From CAYWNA01 sp964459305 (lineage in GTDB: Bacteria > Planctomycetota > Planctomycetia > Pirellulales > Pirellulaceae), in NCBI GenBank assembly GCA_964459305.1, contig CAYWNA010000093.1, positions 1-45,078 on the forward strand: DNA of 45,078 nt, in the 5' to 3' direction. The position numbers and the translations under genes are program-made. Below, piece after piece: positions 7,942 to 15,165 of the stretch. The notes below the pieces were generated by a model, which saw only the letters and a program-made list of their open reading frames with translations, had not been told where the DNA came from and ran no database searches. Positions within the stretch are counted from its first letter, which is position 1; every line of letters begins with the position of its first letter.

Positions 7942-9102
7942 GTGAGAGACAATCACCCGAATGTGATCGTTGTCGGTAGCGGCATCGCCGGCATGACTGT
8001 TGCCGGCGCCGCAGCCGACCTTGGTATGAGCGTCACGCTAGTGGAGCGAAACGGGTGGTTGGGAGGGCACGCGGCCAAGTGGGCATGCATGGCCACCGAC
8101 GAGTGTGCTCGGTGTTCCGCGTGCCTCGTTCAGGACCAGATTTCTCGGATCTCGGCGCACCCAGCGATCGAGATCATGCTGGGCGCCCGTGTCGCTGAAT
8201 GCGAAGGGGAAGTCGGTGACTTCCGCATAGCCCTCAAGCCCGAGCCCGCCTCCGAGGATCTGCGTCCACCGTGGCGGGAATGGGTACTCAACGAACGTCG
8301 CACGGTGCCGTGCCAGGCCGTGGTGTTGGCTACCGGCTTCGAGCCCTACGATCCGACCGATAACCCATTGCTTGGCTACGGGCACTTCGATGGGGTAATT
8401 ACCACCCGGGATCTGGACGACCTTCTGCGCCAGGATGATCTGGGAGAATTTGCGCCCGATGGCGACACTCCGCTCCGGGTCGCCTTCATCCAATGCATCG
8501 GCTCGCGCGATCGGAAGTCGGGGCGGGAATACTGCTCGCAGTTCTGCTGCCGCACGACGATACGGCTGGTCCAGCGATTGAAGTATCTGCGGCCTGCCGT
8601 GGAGGCCACGGTGTTCTACATCGACCTGCAAATCATGAGCAAGGAATTCGGGGCGTTCTACGACCGCGTGCATGATGAGGTGCGCTTTATCCAAGGCGTG
8701 CCCGCCGAGGTTTGCCGCGGCGAAACGGACGGGACGCTTCGAGTCTACAGCATCGCGCCGGGTACGGATCGTGCCAAGGCCTTCGAGTTCGATCGTGTGG
8801 TACTGGCCATCGGTTTGGTGCCTGCCGATTCGCAACGTTCGTTGGCTCAGGTCATGGGGCTGGACTTGAACGAGTTTGGCTACTTCGCCAAAGCCGGCTT
8901 GGACAAGCCCCTCGAAGCGTCTCGCCCGGGGGTCTTTCTGGCCGGTGCCTGTAGCGGTCCCTGCAACATCCAGGGGTCGCGCAAGCAGGCCATGGCCGTA
9001 GCGGGTCTGTTGGCACGGCGATTGAGCGAAGATAGCCGTCGCCAAACAAGAAACCAAATCCCGATGGCAGGCGGCATTCGCGTGAAGGAAAGGGTGGGAT
9101 AG
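7942..9102 (+). CDS. HdrA/QmoA-like FAD Fe-S oxidoreductase subunit
   Basis: 386 aa, starting with GTG after AGGGGGA. An FAD-binding VGSGIAG loop occupies residues 11-17. It is followed by an HdrA-type cluster motif, Cys49, Cys55, Cys58 and Cys61 (C-x5-C-x2-C-x2-C), which binds [4Fe-4S] in the family. ATGFEPYD (about 130-137) is the second dinucleotide-binding signature. QCIGSRD followed by YCSQFCC (Cys185, 198, 202, 203) is the conserved HdrA/QmoA segment. The length fits short QmoA-like HdrA rather than full methanogen HdrA (about 650 aa), and it lacks C-terminal ferredoxin motifs. It is the first gene of the operon, 2 nt before the HdrA-MvhD partner. The predicted role is flavin-based electron transfer or bifurcation with the HdrCB and MetFV subunits. 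Confidence 0.88.
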   Translation: MRDNHPNVIVVGSGIAGMTVAGAAADLGMSVTLVERNGWLGGHAAKWACMATDECARCSACLVQDQISRISAHPAIEIMLGARVAECEGEVGDFRIALKPEPASEDLRPPWREWVLNERRTVPCQAVVLATGFEPYDPTDNPLLGYGHFDGVITTRDLDDLLRQDDLGEFAPDGDTPLRVAFIQCIGSRDRKSGREYCSQFCCRTTIRLVQRLKYLRPAVEATVFYIDLQIMSKEFGAFYDRVHDEVRFIQGVPAEVCRGETDGTLRVYSIAPGTDRAKAFEFDRVVLAIGLVPADSQRSLAQVMGLDLNEFGYFAKAGLDKPLEASRPGVFLAGACSGPCNIQGSRKQAMAVAGLLARRLSEDSRRQTRNQIPMAGGIRVKERVG

Positions 9103-9104
9103 TC

Positions 9105-11099
9105 ATGGATGCCAATGCGCGCATTGGAGTGTTGATCGAAACCGGCGATCCCGCCGTGGCTGCGTCCCTGTCGCCTGAAGGGTTTGATATGTTGGGCGAG
9201 TCAGACGAGGTACTCGTGCTCCGCGCGGCCTCCTGGACAGGACGTGACGCGTCCGCCCGAATCGGAGAATTGTGTCGACAAGAAAGCCTCGGCCGCGTGG
9301 TGATCTGCGGCCCATCACCTGGAACTGGTCTGGCACCGGAATGGATCGAAGGCAGGAACGGACAGCCCTTGGTGCCCATTTCCTGGGCTGCTATCCGCGA
9401 GCACTGTGCGTGGGTGGAGCAAGACAAGGAAGCCCGTTCGGCAAAAGCGCGACGCCTGATTGAGATGGCGGTCGCTCGGGCTCGCGGCACCGCGCCGTGC
9501 ACGATAACAAACGTGGCGACGGAGCGAACGGTCGCCGTGGCTGGGGGCAACCACGCGGCCTTTCAGATGGCTTCCGTACTGCTTGACGCGGGTTTCCCTG
9601 TTGTCCTGCTCCAGAGTGGGGCGTCAGACGGCTGCTTCTACCCGATCTCGCGCGAACTGGTCGAGCGAGTTACTTCGCATGCGAATGCACAGGTCGTCTC
9701 TGACGCATCCATCGAGCAAGTGGAGGGGCACGTCGGGAATTACCGGCTCCGCGTGGGCACGGCCAAGAAACGCATGTTCTTCCGCGTGGGAGCTCTCGTC
9801 GTGGCCGTTGATGCCGAGACCGGCCCGCTTGAGACGGATAACGCGCTGGATGCCCCGGAACGAGTCTTGAGCCTGAGGCAATATGGAGAAGTCGTCAAGA
9901 GTGGGGAACTAGATGGCAAGGCTGCCTGTATCTGGCTTGATCGGAACGGGCTCGACCGGCGCTGCGCCGGCCAAGCCGCGCTGACCTCGGCGCTTGAACA
10001 CGTCCGTCGGAATGGTCGGCCCACATTGCTGTTTCGTCAGATTCCGGTGTATGGTCACAGCGGTCAGGTACTATACGACGACGCCCGCGCCGCCGGAGTC
10101 ACCGTGATCCGGTACGACACTGCTCCACGCTTCAGTGCAGCCAATGGCGCGGTCCACGTGATTGTGACCGATCCGGCCTTACCTGATGGAGCACTGGAAT
10201 TCGGGGTGGATCGGTTGGTTCTTCCGGCGCGGGTGCGGCCACCAGAGTCCCATGCCCGACTTGCGGCGCTCTTGCGCCAGCCGCTTGATCTGCAGGGATA
10301 CCTGCAACCCGGCAACGTTCGGCACCGGCCTGTGGGGTCGGCGCGCCGAGGCGTGTACTTCGTGGGTGGTTGCCATGACGAATGTGATCCCGAAGAGGCC
10401 AGCCTGGAGGCCCAGGCAGTGCTTGCCGACTTGATGGCGCACCTTCCAGACAAGACGATCCGCGTCCCCGTCGAAAAAGTGGTCGTGGATGCGGACAAAT
10501 GTGCCGCCTGTTTGACCTGCTACCGGGCGTGTCCTCATGGGGCCATCCAACCGAACACGACCCAGCACCGCATGGACATTCTGGATCCGGCGTGTTGGCA
10601 GTGCGGGATCTGCGTTTCGGTGTGCCCCGGACGGGCGCTGGAACATGGAAGCCTGCGCCAGAGCCAGATGCACGAAGTGCTTCGTGTGGCCACTAAAGAG
10701 ATGCTCGGGCGCCGACCAATCATCGCGTTTGCCTGCCGACAGTCGGCAGTGCCAGCAGCCGACGCCGCGGGACACGCGGGCCTGGCGCTACCGACGGACG
10801 TCCTATTGGTCGACGTTCCTTGTGCAGGGCTAGTCGATGATCAGATCGTCCTGGATGCCTTGGAGCAAGGCGCTCGCGGCGTCCTGGTGCTTGGCTGCCA
10901 CCACGACAACTGCCGGTCGCTGTGGGGCTCGGATCTCAGTCGCAAGAGAGTGGACCGGGTTCGCAAAGCGATCGAAGCCGTGGGCGTGGAGGGCGAGCGT
11001 GTCCAGTTTCATACGTTGGCGGCCAACGAACCCCACAGGCTGGTGCACCTTCTGGACGAGGCGTCGGAGAGCATGCCCGCCGGCCAAATCGGAGATTGA
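9105..11099 (+). CDS. HdrA/QmoB-like protein fused to an MvhD domain
   Basis: 664 aa. The N-terminal 100 residues (IGVLIETGD) resemble the HdrA/QmoB lead domain but lack its cysteines. Residues about 142-430 form an FAD/NAD-type domain that begins VAVAGGNHAAF, a divergent dinucleotide loop, and ends YFVGGCHDECDPEEA. At about 464-515 are two ferredoxin motifs: CAACLTCYRACP and CWQCGICVSVCP. The last 130 residues are an MvhD/FrhD-like domain (IIAFACRQS, VPCAG, LVLGCHHDNCRS), which in hydrogenase-Hdr complexes carries a [2Fe-2S] cluster between the electron donor and HdrA. QmoB has the same architecture. It would pair with the preceding HdrA. The large middle domain lacks a classical GxGxxG, so flavin binding there is uncertain. 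Confidence 0.85.
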   Translation: MDANARIGVLIETGDPAVAASLSPEGFDMLGESDEVLVLRAASWTGRDASARIGELCRQESLGRVVICGPSPGTGLAPEWIEGRNGQPLVPISWAAIREHCAWVEQDKEARSAKARRLIEMAVARARGTAPCTITNVATERTVAVAGGNHAAFQMASVLLDAGFPVVLLQSGASDGCFYPISRELVERVTSHANAQVVSDASIEQVEGHVGNYRLRVGTAKKRMFFRVGALVVAVDAETGPLETDNALDAPERVLSLRQYGEVVKSGELDGKAACIWLDRNGLDRRCAGQAALTSALEHVRRNGRPTLLFRQIPVYGHSGQVLYDDARAAGVTVIRYDTAPRFSAANGAVHVIVTDPALPDGALEFGVDRLVLPARVRPPESHARLAALLRQPLDLQGYLQPGNVRHRPVGSARRGVYFVGGCHDECDPEEASLEAQAVLADLMAHLPDKTIRVPVEKVVVDADKCAACLTCYRACPHGAIQPNTTQHRMDILDPACWQCGICVSVCPGRALEHGSLRQSQMHEVLRVATKEMLGRRPIIAFACRQSAVPAADAAGHAGLALPTDVLLVDVPCAGLVDDQIVLDALEQGARGVLVLGCHHDNCRSLWGSDLSRKRVDRVRKAIEAVGVEGERVQFHTLAANEPHRLVHLLDEASESMPAGQIGD

Positions 11100-11110
11100 A
11101 TGCGATGTTG

Positions 11111-11182
11111 GTAGGACGGATTGCCAATCCGTCCGGGACGGAATGGCATTCCGTCCTACTTTGGTTGCGGCCGACAGGCCGC
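11111..11182. repeat. Nested palindromes before the HdrCB gene
   Basis: At 11111-11160 the sequence holds two hairpins back to back: GGACGGATT-GCC-AATCCGTCC and GACGGAAT-GGC-ATTCCGTC. Together they form a larger imperfect inverted repeat with two mismatches. A third hairpin, GCGGCC-GACA-GGCCGC (11167-11182), ends just before the TAGGAG ribosome-binding site. Similar small palindromes are common between planctomycete genes. Inside this operon they could stabilise or process the mRNA. Confidence 0.75.
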
Positions 11183-11196
11183 GATAGGAGAACACA

Positions 11197-12435
11197 ATGT
11201 CCGGCGTAAGCCACGTGATCAAGCTCGATGAGATTGAAAAGACACCGTTGCGCGACGCTGTGATGGAAGAGACTAACTGGCAGGCGGACTTGAACTACTG
11301 CATGTCCTGCGGCAAATGCTTGAGCGTGTGTCCGCTGCACGGCTACTCGGAGTGGGATCCGCGCCGGATGGTCCGGATGGTCTTGCTGGGAATGGAGCAA
11401 GACGTGATCGACTCGGACTTCATCTTCCAGTGTACGAGTTGCGAACGCTGCTCGTTGGTCTGCCCCATGGGTGTCAAAATCGGCAACTTGGTCACCCGGG
11501 CGCGGTCCATGCGCCCGCGGGATCAAGTGCCCGGCGGCAGCCAGGACACCGCCGATCTGCATCGGACCAAGGGCAACAACATGCAGATTCCAACGGACGA
11601 ATGGATCGAGACGCTCGATTGGATGAAGGAGGAAGTCCAGGACGACATACCCGACCTGGACTTTCCGATCGACAAGGAGGGAGCCGATTACTTCATCACC
11701 ATCAACTCGAAGCTGCCCCAGTATTACCCCATGGAACTGCAGTGCATCTACAAGGTGTTCCACGCCGCGGGCGTCAGTTGGACCATGCCATCTGTCTGGT
11801 GGGAGGGCACCAACTATGCCATGTTCTCCGGCGACCTGGATACGTGGGAATACACGTTGCGCCAGCAGGTCAAACGCGTGGAGGAGTTGGGCTGCAAGTA
11901 CATGGCCTACACCGAGTGCGGCCACGGCTATTACGCCACTATAGCCGGCTACAAGAAGTTCGGTATTCGGCCCAAGTTCGAGGTTGTCCACAAGGTCAAC
12001 CTCTATGCCCAATGGATGCGTGAAGGACGGTTCAAGGTCGACCATTCGCGCAATCCCCAGCGGGTGACACTGCACGATCCGTGTAATGCCGGCCGCAAGT
12101 CCGTGCTGGACGACTTTCCCGACGTGTTGGAAGACGCTCGCTATGTGCTCGAGCGGGTGTGCCCCGACTTCGTTGAGATGTGGCCCAACCGGGAGTACAA
12201 CTACTGCTGCTCCGGCGGCGGCGGTGCGTTGATATCGGGTTTCGCCAAGGCACGAGTCCATTACGGAAAGGTCAAAGTGGAACAAATCGACCAAACGGGA
12301 GCGGACCTCGTGTGCACGCCTTGCGTGAACTGCTTCGACGCCATCGACGATCTCGCCAAGCACTACGAGCGTCCCTGGAAAGCGATCCACCTTTGGGCAT
12401 TGCTGGCCAACGCCCTGGTGTTCGACGACGGTTGA
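11197..12435 (+). CDS. HdrC-HdrB fusion, heterodisulfide-reductase-like subunit
   Basis: 412 aa, ATG after TAGGAG. Residues 30-95 are the HdrC ferredoxin part: Cys35, 38, 41, 45 and Cys79, 82, 85, 89. Residues about 160-412 are HdrB-like. The C-terminal half has a CCG signature (DPCNAG, NYCCSGGGG, CTPCVNC) that binds the non-cubane [4Fe-4S] cluster in HdrB. The N-terminal CCG copy seems degenerate (TECGHGYYA), as in the DsrK/TmcB/HdrD branch. The catalytic HdrB-type cluster normally reduces a disulfide. With no methanogen coenzymes expected, the partner could be the DsrC-like protein encoded next. It follows the HdrA pair by 97 nt of palindromic sequence. Confidence 0.87.
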   Translation: MSGVSHVIKLDEIEKTPLRDAVMEETNWQADLNYCMSCGKCLSVCPLHGYSEWDPRRMVRMVLLGMEQDVIDSDFIFQCTSCERCSLVCPMGVKIGNLVTRARSMRPRDQVPGGSQDTADLHRTKGNNMQIPTDEWIETLDWMKEEVQDDIPDLDFPIDKEGADYFITINSKLPQYYPMELQCIYKVFHAAGVSWTMPSVWWEGTNYAMFSGDLDTWEYTLRQQVKRVEELGCKYMAYTECGHGYYATIAGYKKFGIRPKFEVVHKVNLYAQWMREGRFKVDHSRNPQRVTLHDPCNAGRKSVLDDFPDVLEDARYVLERVCPDFVEMWPNREYNYCCSGGGGALISGFAKARVHYGKVKVEQIDQTGADLVCTPCVNCFDAIDDLAKHYERPWKAIHLWALLANALVFDDG

Positions 12436-12447
12436 GGACTGTTCGTT

Positions 12448-12591
12448 GTACCGCCTTTAGGCGGAATGCGGTTCCGGTACCGTGTTGCTCAGCAGATTCC
12501 GCCTGAAGGCGGTACTACAAACAGCTTATCGGAACCTCGTTGTCTGTTTCCGCCCACCGAGGGCTTGATTGAGGCACGTTAGAAACGTGCC
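12448..12591. repeat. Palindromic intergenic repeats before the DsrC-like gene
   Basis: GTACCGCCTTTAGGCGGAAT (12448-12467) reappears inverted with one mismatch as ATTCCGCCTGAAGGCGGTAC (12496-12515), and each copy is itself a hairpin. A further hairpin, GGCACGTT-AGA-AACGTGCC (12573-12591, last base included in the stem), ends 5 nt before the AAGGAG of the next gene. These look like dispersed planctomycete-type short palindromes rather than a dedicated riboswitch. Confidence 0.7.
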
Positions 12592-12607
12592 CCACGAAGG
12601 AGACGAC

Positions 12608-12922
12608 ATGACCATTCTCGAATTGAAAGACGGCAGCGTGGAACTGGACGAAGAAGGATTCCTGAAGGACTTCAGCCAGTGGTCCGTTGAAGCGGCACAC
12701 GCGCTGGCCGAACGCGACGGAATCGAGTTGACGGAAGATCACCTGAAGGTCATTCACATGATCCAGGCGTACTACCAAAAACACAAGGTCGCACCCATGC
12801 TGACCTTGGTATCCAAGGAATGCGATAAGCCGTACAAGGAACTGCACGCACTGTTCCACAAACAACCCGGCAAGCATGCGGCCAAGCTGGCCGGGCTGCC
12901 CAAGACCAGCGGGTGCACGTGA
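12608..12922 (+). CDS. DsrC/TusE-family protein with a single C-terminal cysteine
   Basis: 104 aa, ATG after AAGGAG. The fold signatures of DsrC are clear: DEEGFLKDFSQWS, ELTEDHLKVIHMIQAYY and the C-terminal arm KLAGLPKTSGCT. Canonical DsrC has two redox cysteines 11 residues apart in this arm. Here the penultimate Cys103 is kept, but the other position is Ala92 (HAAKLAG). It therefore cannot form the intramolecular disulfide or the trisulfide used in sulfite reduction, and matches the TusE/RspA-like subgroups. No dsrAB is present in the window. Placement between HdrCB and MetV suggests a thiol carrier or a regulatory subunit for the Hdr complex. That role is inference. Confidence 0.88.
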   Translation: MTILELKDGSVELDEEGFLKDFSQWSVEAAHALAERDGIELTEDHLKVIHMIQAYYQKHKVAPMLTLVSKECDKPYKELHALFHKQPGKHAAKLAGLPKTSGCT

Positions 12923-12935
12923 AGGAGTTGAGACC

Positions 12936-13616
12936 ATGATAGTCGGAGACTTGAAACCCATCGAGGAAATCGAAGCCTCCATCGCTGGTCGCAGTCGAGT
13001 GCTGATTCTGGGATGTCGGGGCTGTGTGACTGTGTGCAACACCGGTGGCGAAAAGGAAGTGGGCGTGCTGGCCGCCCAGCTACGCATCGCCAGCCAGGTG
13101 CGCCGGGAGCAACGCGAAGTGAGCGAAGCGAGCATCGAACGGCAATGTGACTTCGAGTACATCGAACCGGTTCTTCCCCAAATCGAAGACGCGGATGTCG
13201 TGGTGTCGCTGGCCTGCGGTGCCGGGGTCCAACATGTGGCCCAAGCCTCGGTCGGCCTGAAGCGGCCCGTCCCGGTTGTGCCGGGGATCAATACCACCTT
13301 TCTGGGCGCGGCGCTGGAACAGGGTGAGTGGGCCGAACGTTGCCAGGGCTGCGGCGATTGCGTGCTGGAGATCACCGGCGGCATCTGCCCCATCGCGCGT
13401 TGCTCCAAGAGTTTGCTGAACGGTCCCTGCGGAGGCTCCTCCGGGGGCAAGTGCGAGATCAACCCGGAGGTGGACTGTGCCTGGCAACTCATCTACGACC
13501 GGCTCGCCGCTCTGGGCAAGCTGGAGAATATGACCCGCGTGCTGCCCACCCGCAACTGGTCCAGCAGCCGCGACGGCGGTCCGCGCAAGCGCGTCGTGGA
13601 GGAACTGAGGACATGA
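12936..13616 (+). CDS. metV: MetV, zinc/Fe-S subunit of methylene-THF reductase
   Basis: 226 aa, ATG after GAAGGAG. It belongs to the MTHFR C-terminal (MetV) family. It has an N-terminal LGCRGCVTVC segment (Cys27, 30, 34) and a very cysteine-rich second half: CQGCGDCVL, GGICPIARCSK, NGPCGGSSGGKC and VDCAW. In acetogens MetV carries Fe-S clusters and passes electrons to MetF. The size is close to acetogen MetV (about 210 aa). It is followed by MvhD with an ATGA overlap and then by MetF, so the three are translationally coupled. The order MetV-MvhD-MetF differs from the metVF-hdr-mvhD order I recall for Moorella. This is a strong link between the Hdr module and one-carbon metabolism. Confidence 0.88.
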   Translation: MIVGDLKPIEEIEASIAGRSRVLILGCRGCVTVCNTGGEKEVGVLAAQLRIASQVRREQREVSEASIERQCDFEYIEPVLPQIEDADVVVSLACGAGVQHVAQASVGLKRPVPVVPGINTTFLGAALEQGEWAERCQGCGDCVLEITGGICPIARCSKSLLNGPCGGSSGGKCEINPEVDCAWQLIYDRLAALGKLENMTRVLPTRNWSSSRDGGPRKRVVEELRT

Positions 13617-14248
13617 AGAGCAACAGCGACGAGATCGGATCGTACGAGCCGAAGGTCCTAGCCTTCTGCTGCAGGTATTGTGCGTACACCGCCGCCGACC
13701 TGACTGGCTCGTTGCGACTGGAATACGCGCCGAACGTGCGCGTGGTGCACATCCTCTGTTCAGGAAAAATCGACGCGTTGTTCTTGCTAAAGGCTTTCGA
13801 GGACGGGGCTGATGCCGTCTTCGTGGCTGGCTGCAACCTCGGCGACTGCCACTTCCTGCAAGGCAACGTCTCGGCGATCCGCACGGTGGCCCACGCGAAA
13901 CACCTTCTGGCGGAGATCGGCCTTGAACCGGAACGGCTGGAGTTTTTCCACATCGCGGCCTCGGAAGGGCCGCTGTTTGCCCAGCGGGTCGACGAGATGA
14001 CCGAGCGGGCTCGCCGGCTGGGCCCCAACCCGCTGCGCAAGACCATGAAACAACCGGCTGGCGGCAAGTTGGCCCTAGAACCAGACGCCCATCCACCGCT
14101 GCCGGAGGCGAAGCTAGGCCGTCTGATCCGACACGCGGAACGGGCGGCGGGCGGCGGAAGCGAACTGGCGACGGCAGCGACCTGCAACGGGTCGACGAAC
14201 CGGGACAGCGGTCCAAGGAGGCACATTGTGGAGGAGCAGAGAACATGA
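13613..14248 (+). CDS. mvhD: MvhD/FlpD-like [2Fe-2S] electron-transfer subunit
   Basis: 211 aa. Residues 12-135 match the MvhD/FrhD hydrogenase iron-sulfur subunit: FCCRYCAYTAADLTG (Cys19, 20, 23), HILCSGKID (Cys49) and VAGCNLGDCHF (Cys74, 79). This small subunit carries a [2Fe-2S] cluster and connects HdrA to its electron donor. It is the second MvhD domain in the operon, the first being fused to the QmoB-like protein. The C-terminal 70 residues (after ARRLGPNPLRK) look disordered and Ala/Gly-rich, longer than typical MvhD (about 140 aa). The ATG overlaps the metV stop, and its own stop overlaps the metF start. Confidence 0.87.
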   Translation: MKSNSDEIGSYEPKVLAFCCRYCAYTAADLTGSLRLEYAPNVRVVHILCSGKIDALFLLKAFEDGADAVFVAGCNLGDCHFLQGNVSAIRTVAHAKHLLAEIGLEPERLEFFHIAASEGPLFAQRVDEMTERARRLGPNPLRKTMKQPAGGKLALEPDAHPPLPEAKLGRLIRHAERAAGGGSELATAATCNGSTNRDSGPRRHIVEEQRT

Positions 14249-15165
14249 AGAGCGACAGCAAGCTCGAACGACTACTTGGCGCGGGCGAGTTCGTCGTCAC
14301 CGGCGAGTGCGGTCCTCCCAAGGGAGCAGACGTCGACAAGGTCAAGAAGAAGGCCGAGTTTCTGATCGGATACGTGGATGCAGTCAACGTGACAGACAAC
14401 CAGACGGCCATCGTTCGCATGTCCAGCATCGGGGGCAGCGCAATCCTTGTGCAGATGGGCCTGGAGCCCGTGATGCAGATGGTTTGCCGCGACCGCAACC
14501 GCATCGCGATGCAAAGCGACATATTCGGCGCTCATGCCCTGGGCATCCGCAACATGCTGTGCCTGTCGGGCGACCATCAAAAGTTCGGCAACCACGCCGG
14601 TGCGAAAAACGTCTACGACGTGGACTCGATCCAACTGATCGACATGGTCCGCCGCATGCGCGACGAGGGCAAGGTCGAGAGCGGTGACGAGATCGACGGT
14701 GTGCCTCGGATGTTCATCGGTGCTGCGGCCAACCCCTTCGGCGATCCATTCGCATTCCGCGTCACCCGACTGGCCAAGAAGGTTGCGGCGGGCGTGGACT
14801 TCATCCAGACCCAGTGCATTTACGACATGGACAAATTCAAAACTTGGATGTGCCAAGTGGTCGACCAGGGCCTCGACCAGAAGGTCCATATCCTGGCCGG
14901 TGTTACGCCGCTAAAATCGGTGGGCATGGCCCGTTACATGGCTAATAACGTGTCCGGGATCGATGTGCCCGACGCCCTGATTAAGCGGATCAAAGGCGTG
15001 CCGAAGGAGAAGCGTGCCCAGGAAGGTATTCAGATCGCGATCGAGCAGATCCAACAGTTGCGCGAGATCCCCGGTGTCCACGGAATCCATCTGATGGCCA
15101 TCGAGTGGGAACACAAGGTCCCCGAAATCGTCAAAGACGCAGGCTTGTACCCACGTCCCGGCTAG
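14245..15165 (+). CDS. metF: Methylene-tetrahydrofolate reductase MetF
   Basis: 306 aa, full length. The N-terminal FVVTGECGPPKG carries the conserved Glu of the MTHFR active site. The middle has the FAD/TIM-barrel signatures IRNMLCLSGDH, GAAANPFGDP, AAGVDFIQTQCIYDM and ILAGVTPLKS. The enzyme reduces methylene-THF to methyl-THF with an FAD cofactor. The form resembles the acetogen type that works with MetV rather than the NAD(P)H-type enzyme used only for methionine synthesis. The start overlaps the mvhD stop as ATGA. Its stop overlaps tail-to-tail with that of the MFS gene on the other strand. Together with the upstream genes it forms a predicted Hdr-linked reductase; acs/fhs genes are not in the window. 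Confidence 0.92.
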   Translation: MKSDSKLERLLGAGEFVVTGECGPPKGADVDKVKKKAEFLIGYVDAVNVTDNQTAIVRMSSIGGSAILVQMGLEPVMQMVCRDRNRIAMQSDIFGAHALGIRNMLCLSGDHQKFGNHAGAKNVYDVDSIQLIDMVRRMRDEGKVESGDEIDGVPRMFIGAAANPFGDPFAFRVTRLAKKVAAGVDFIQTQCIYDMDKFKTWMCQVVDQGLDQKVHILAGVTPLKSVGMARYMANNVSGIDVPDALIKRIKGVPKEKRAQEGIQIAIEQIQQLREIPGVHGIHLMAIEWEHKVPEIVKDAGLYPRPG

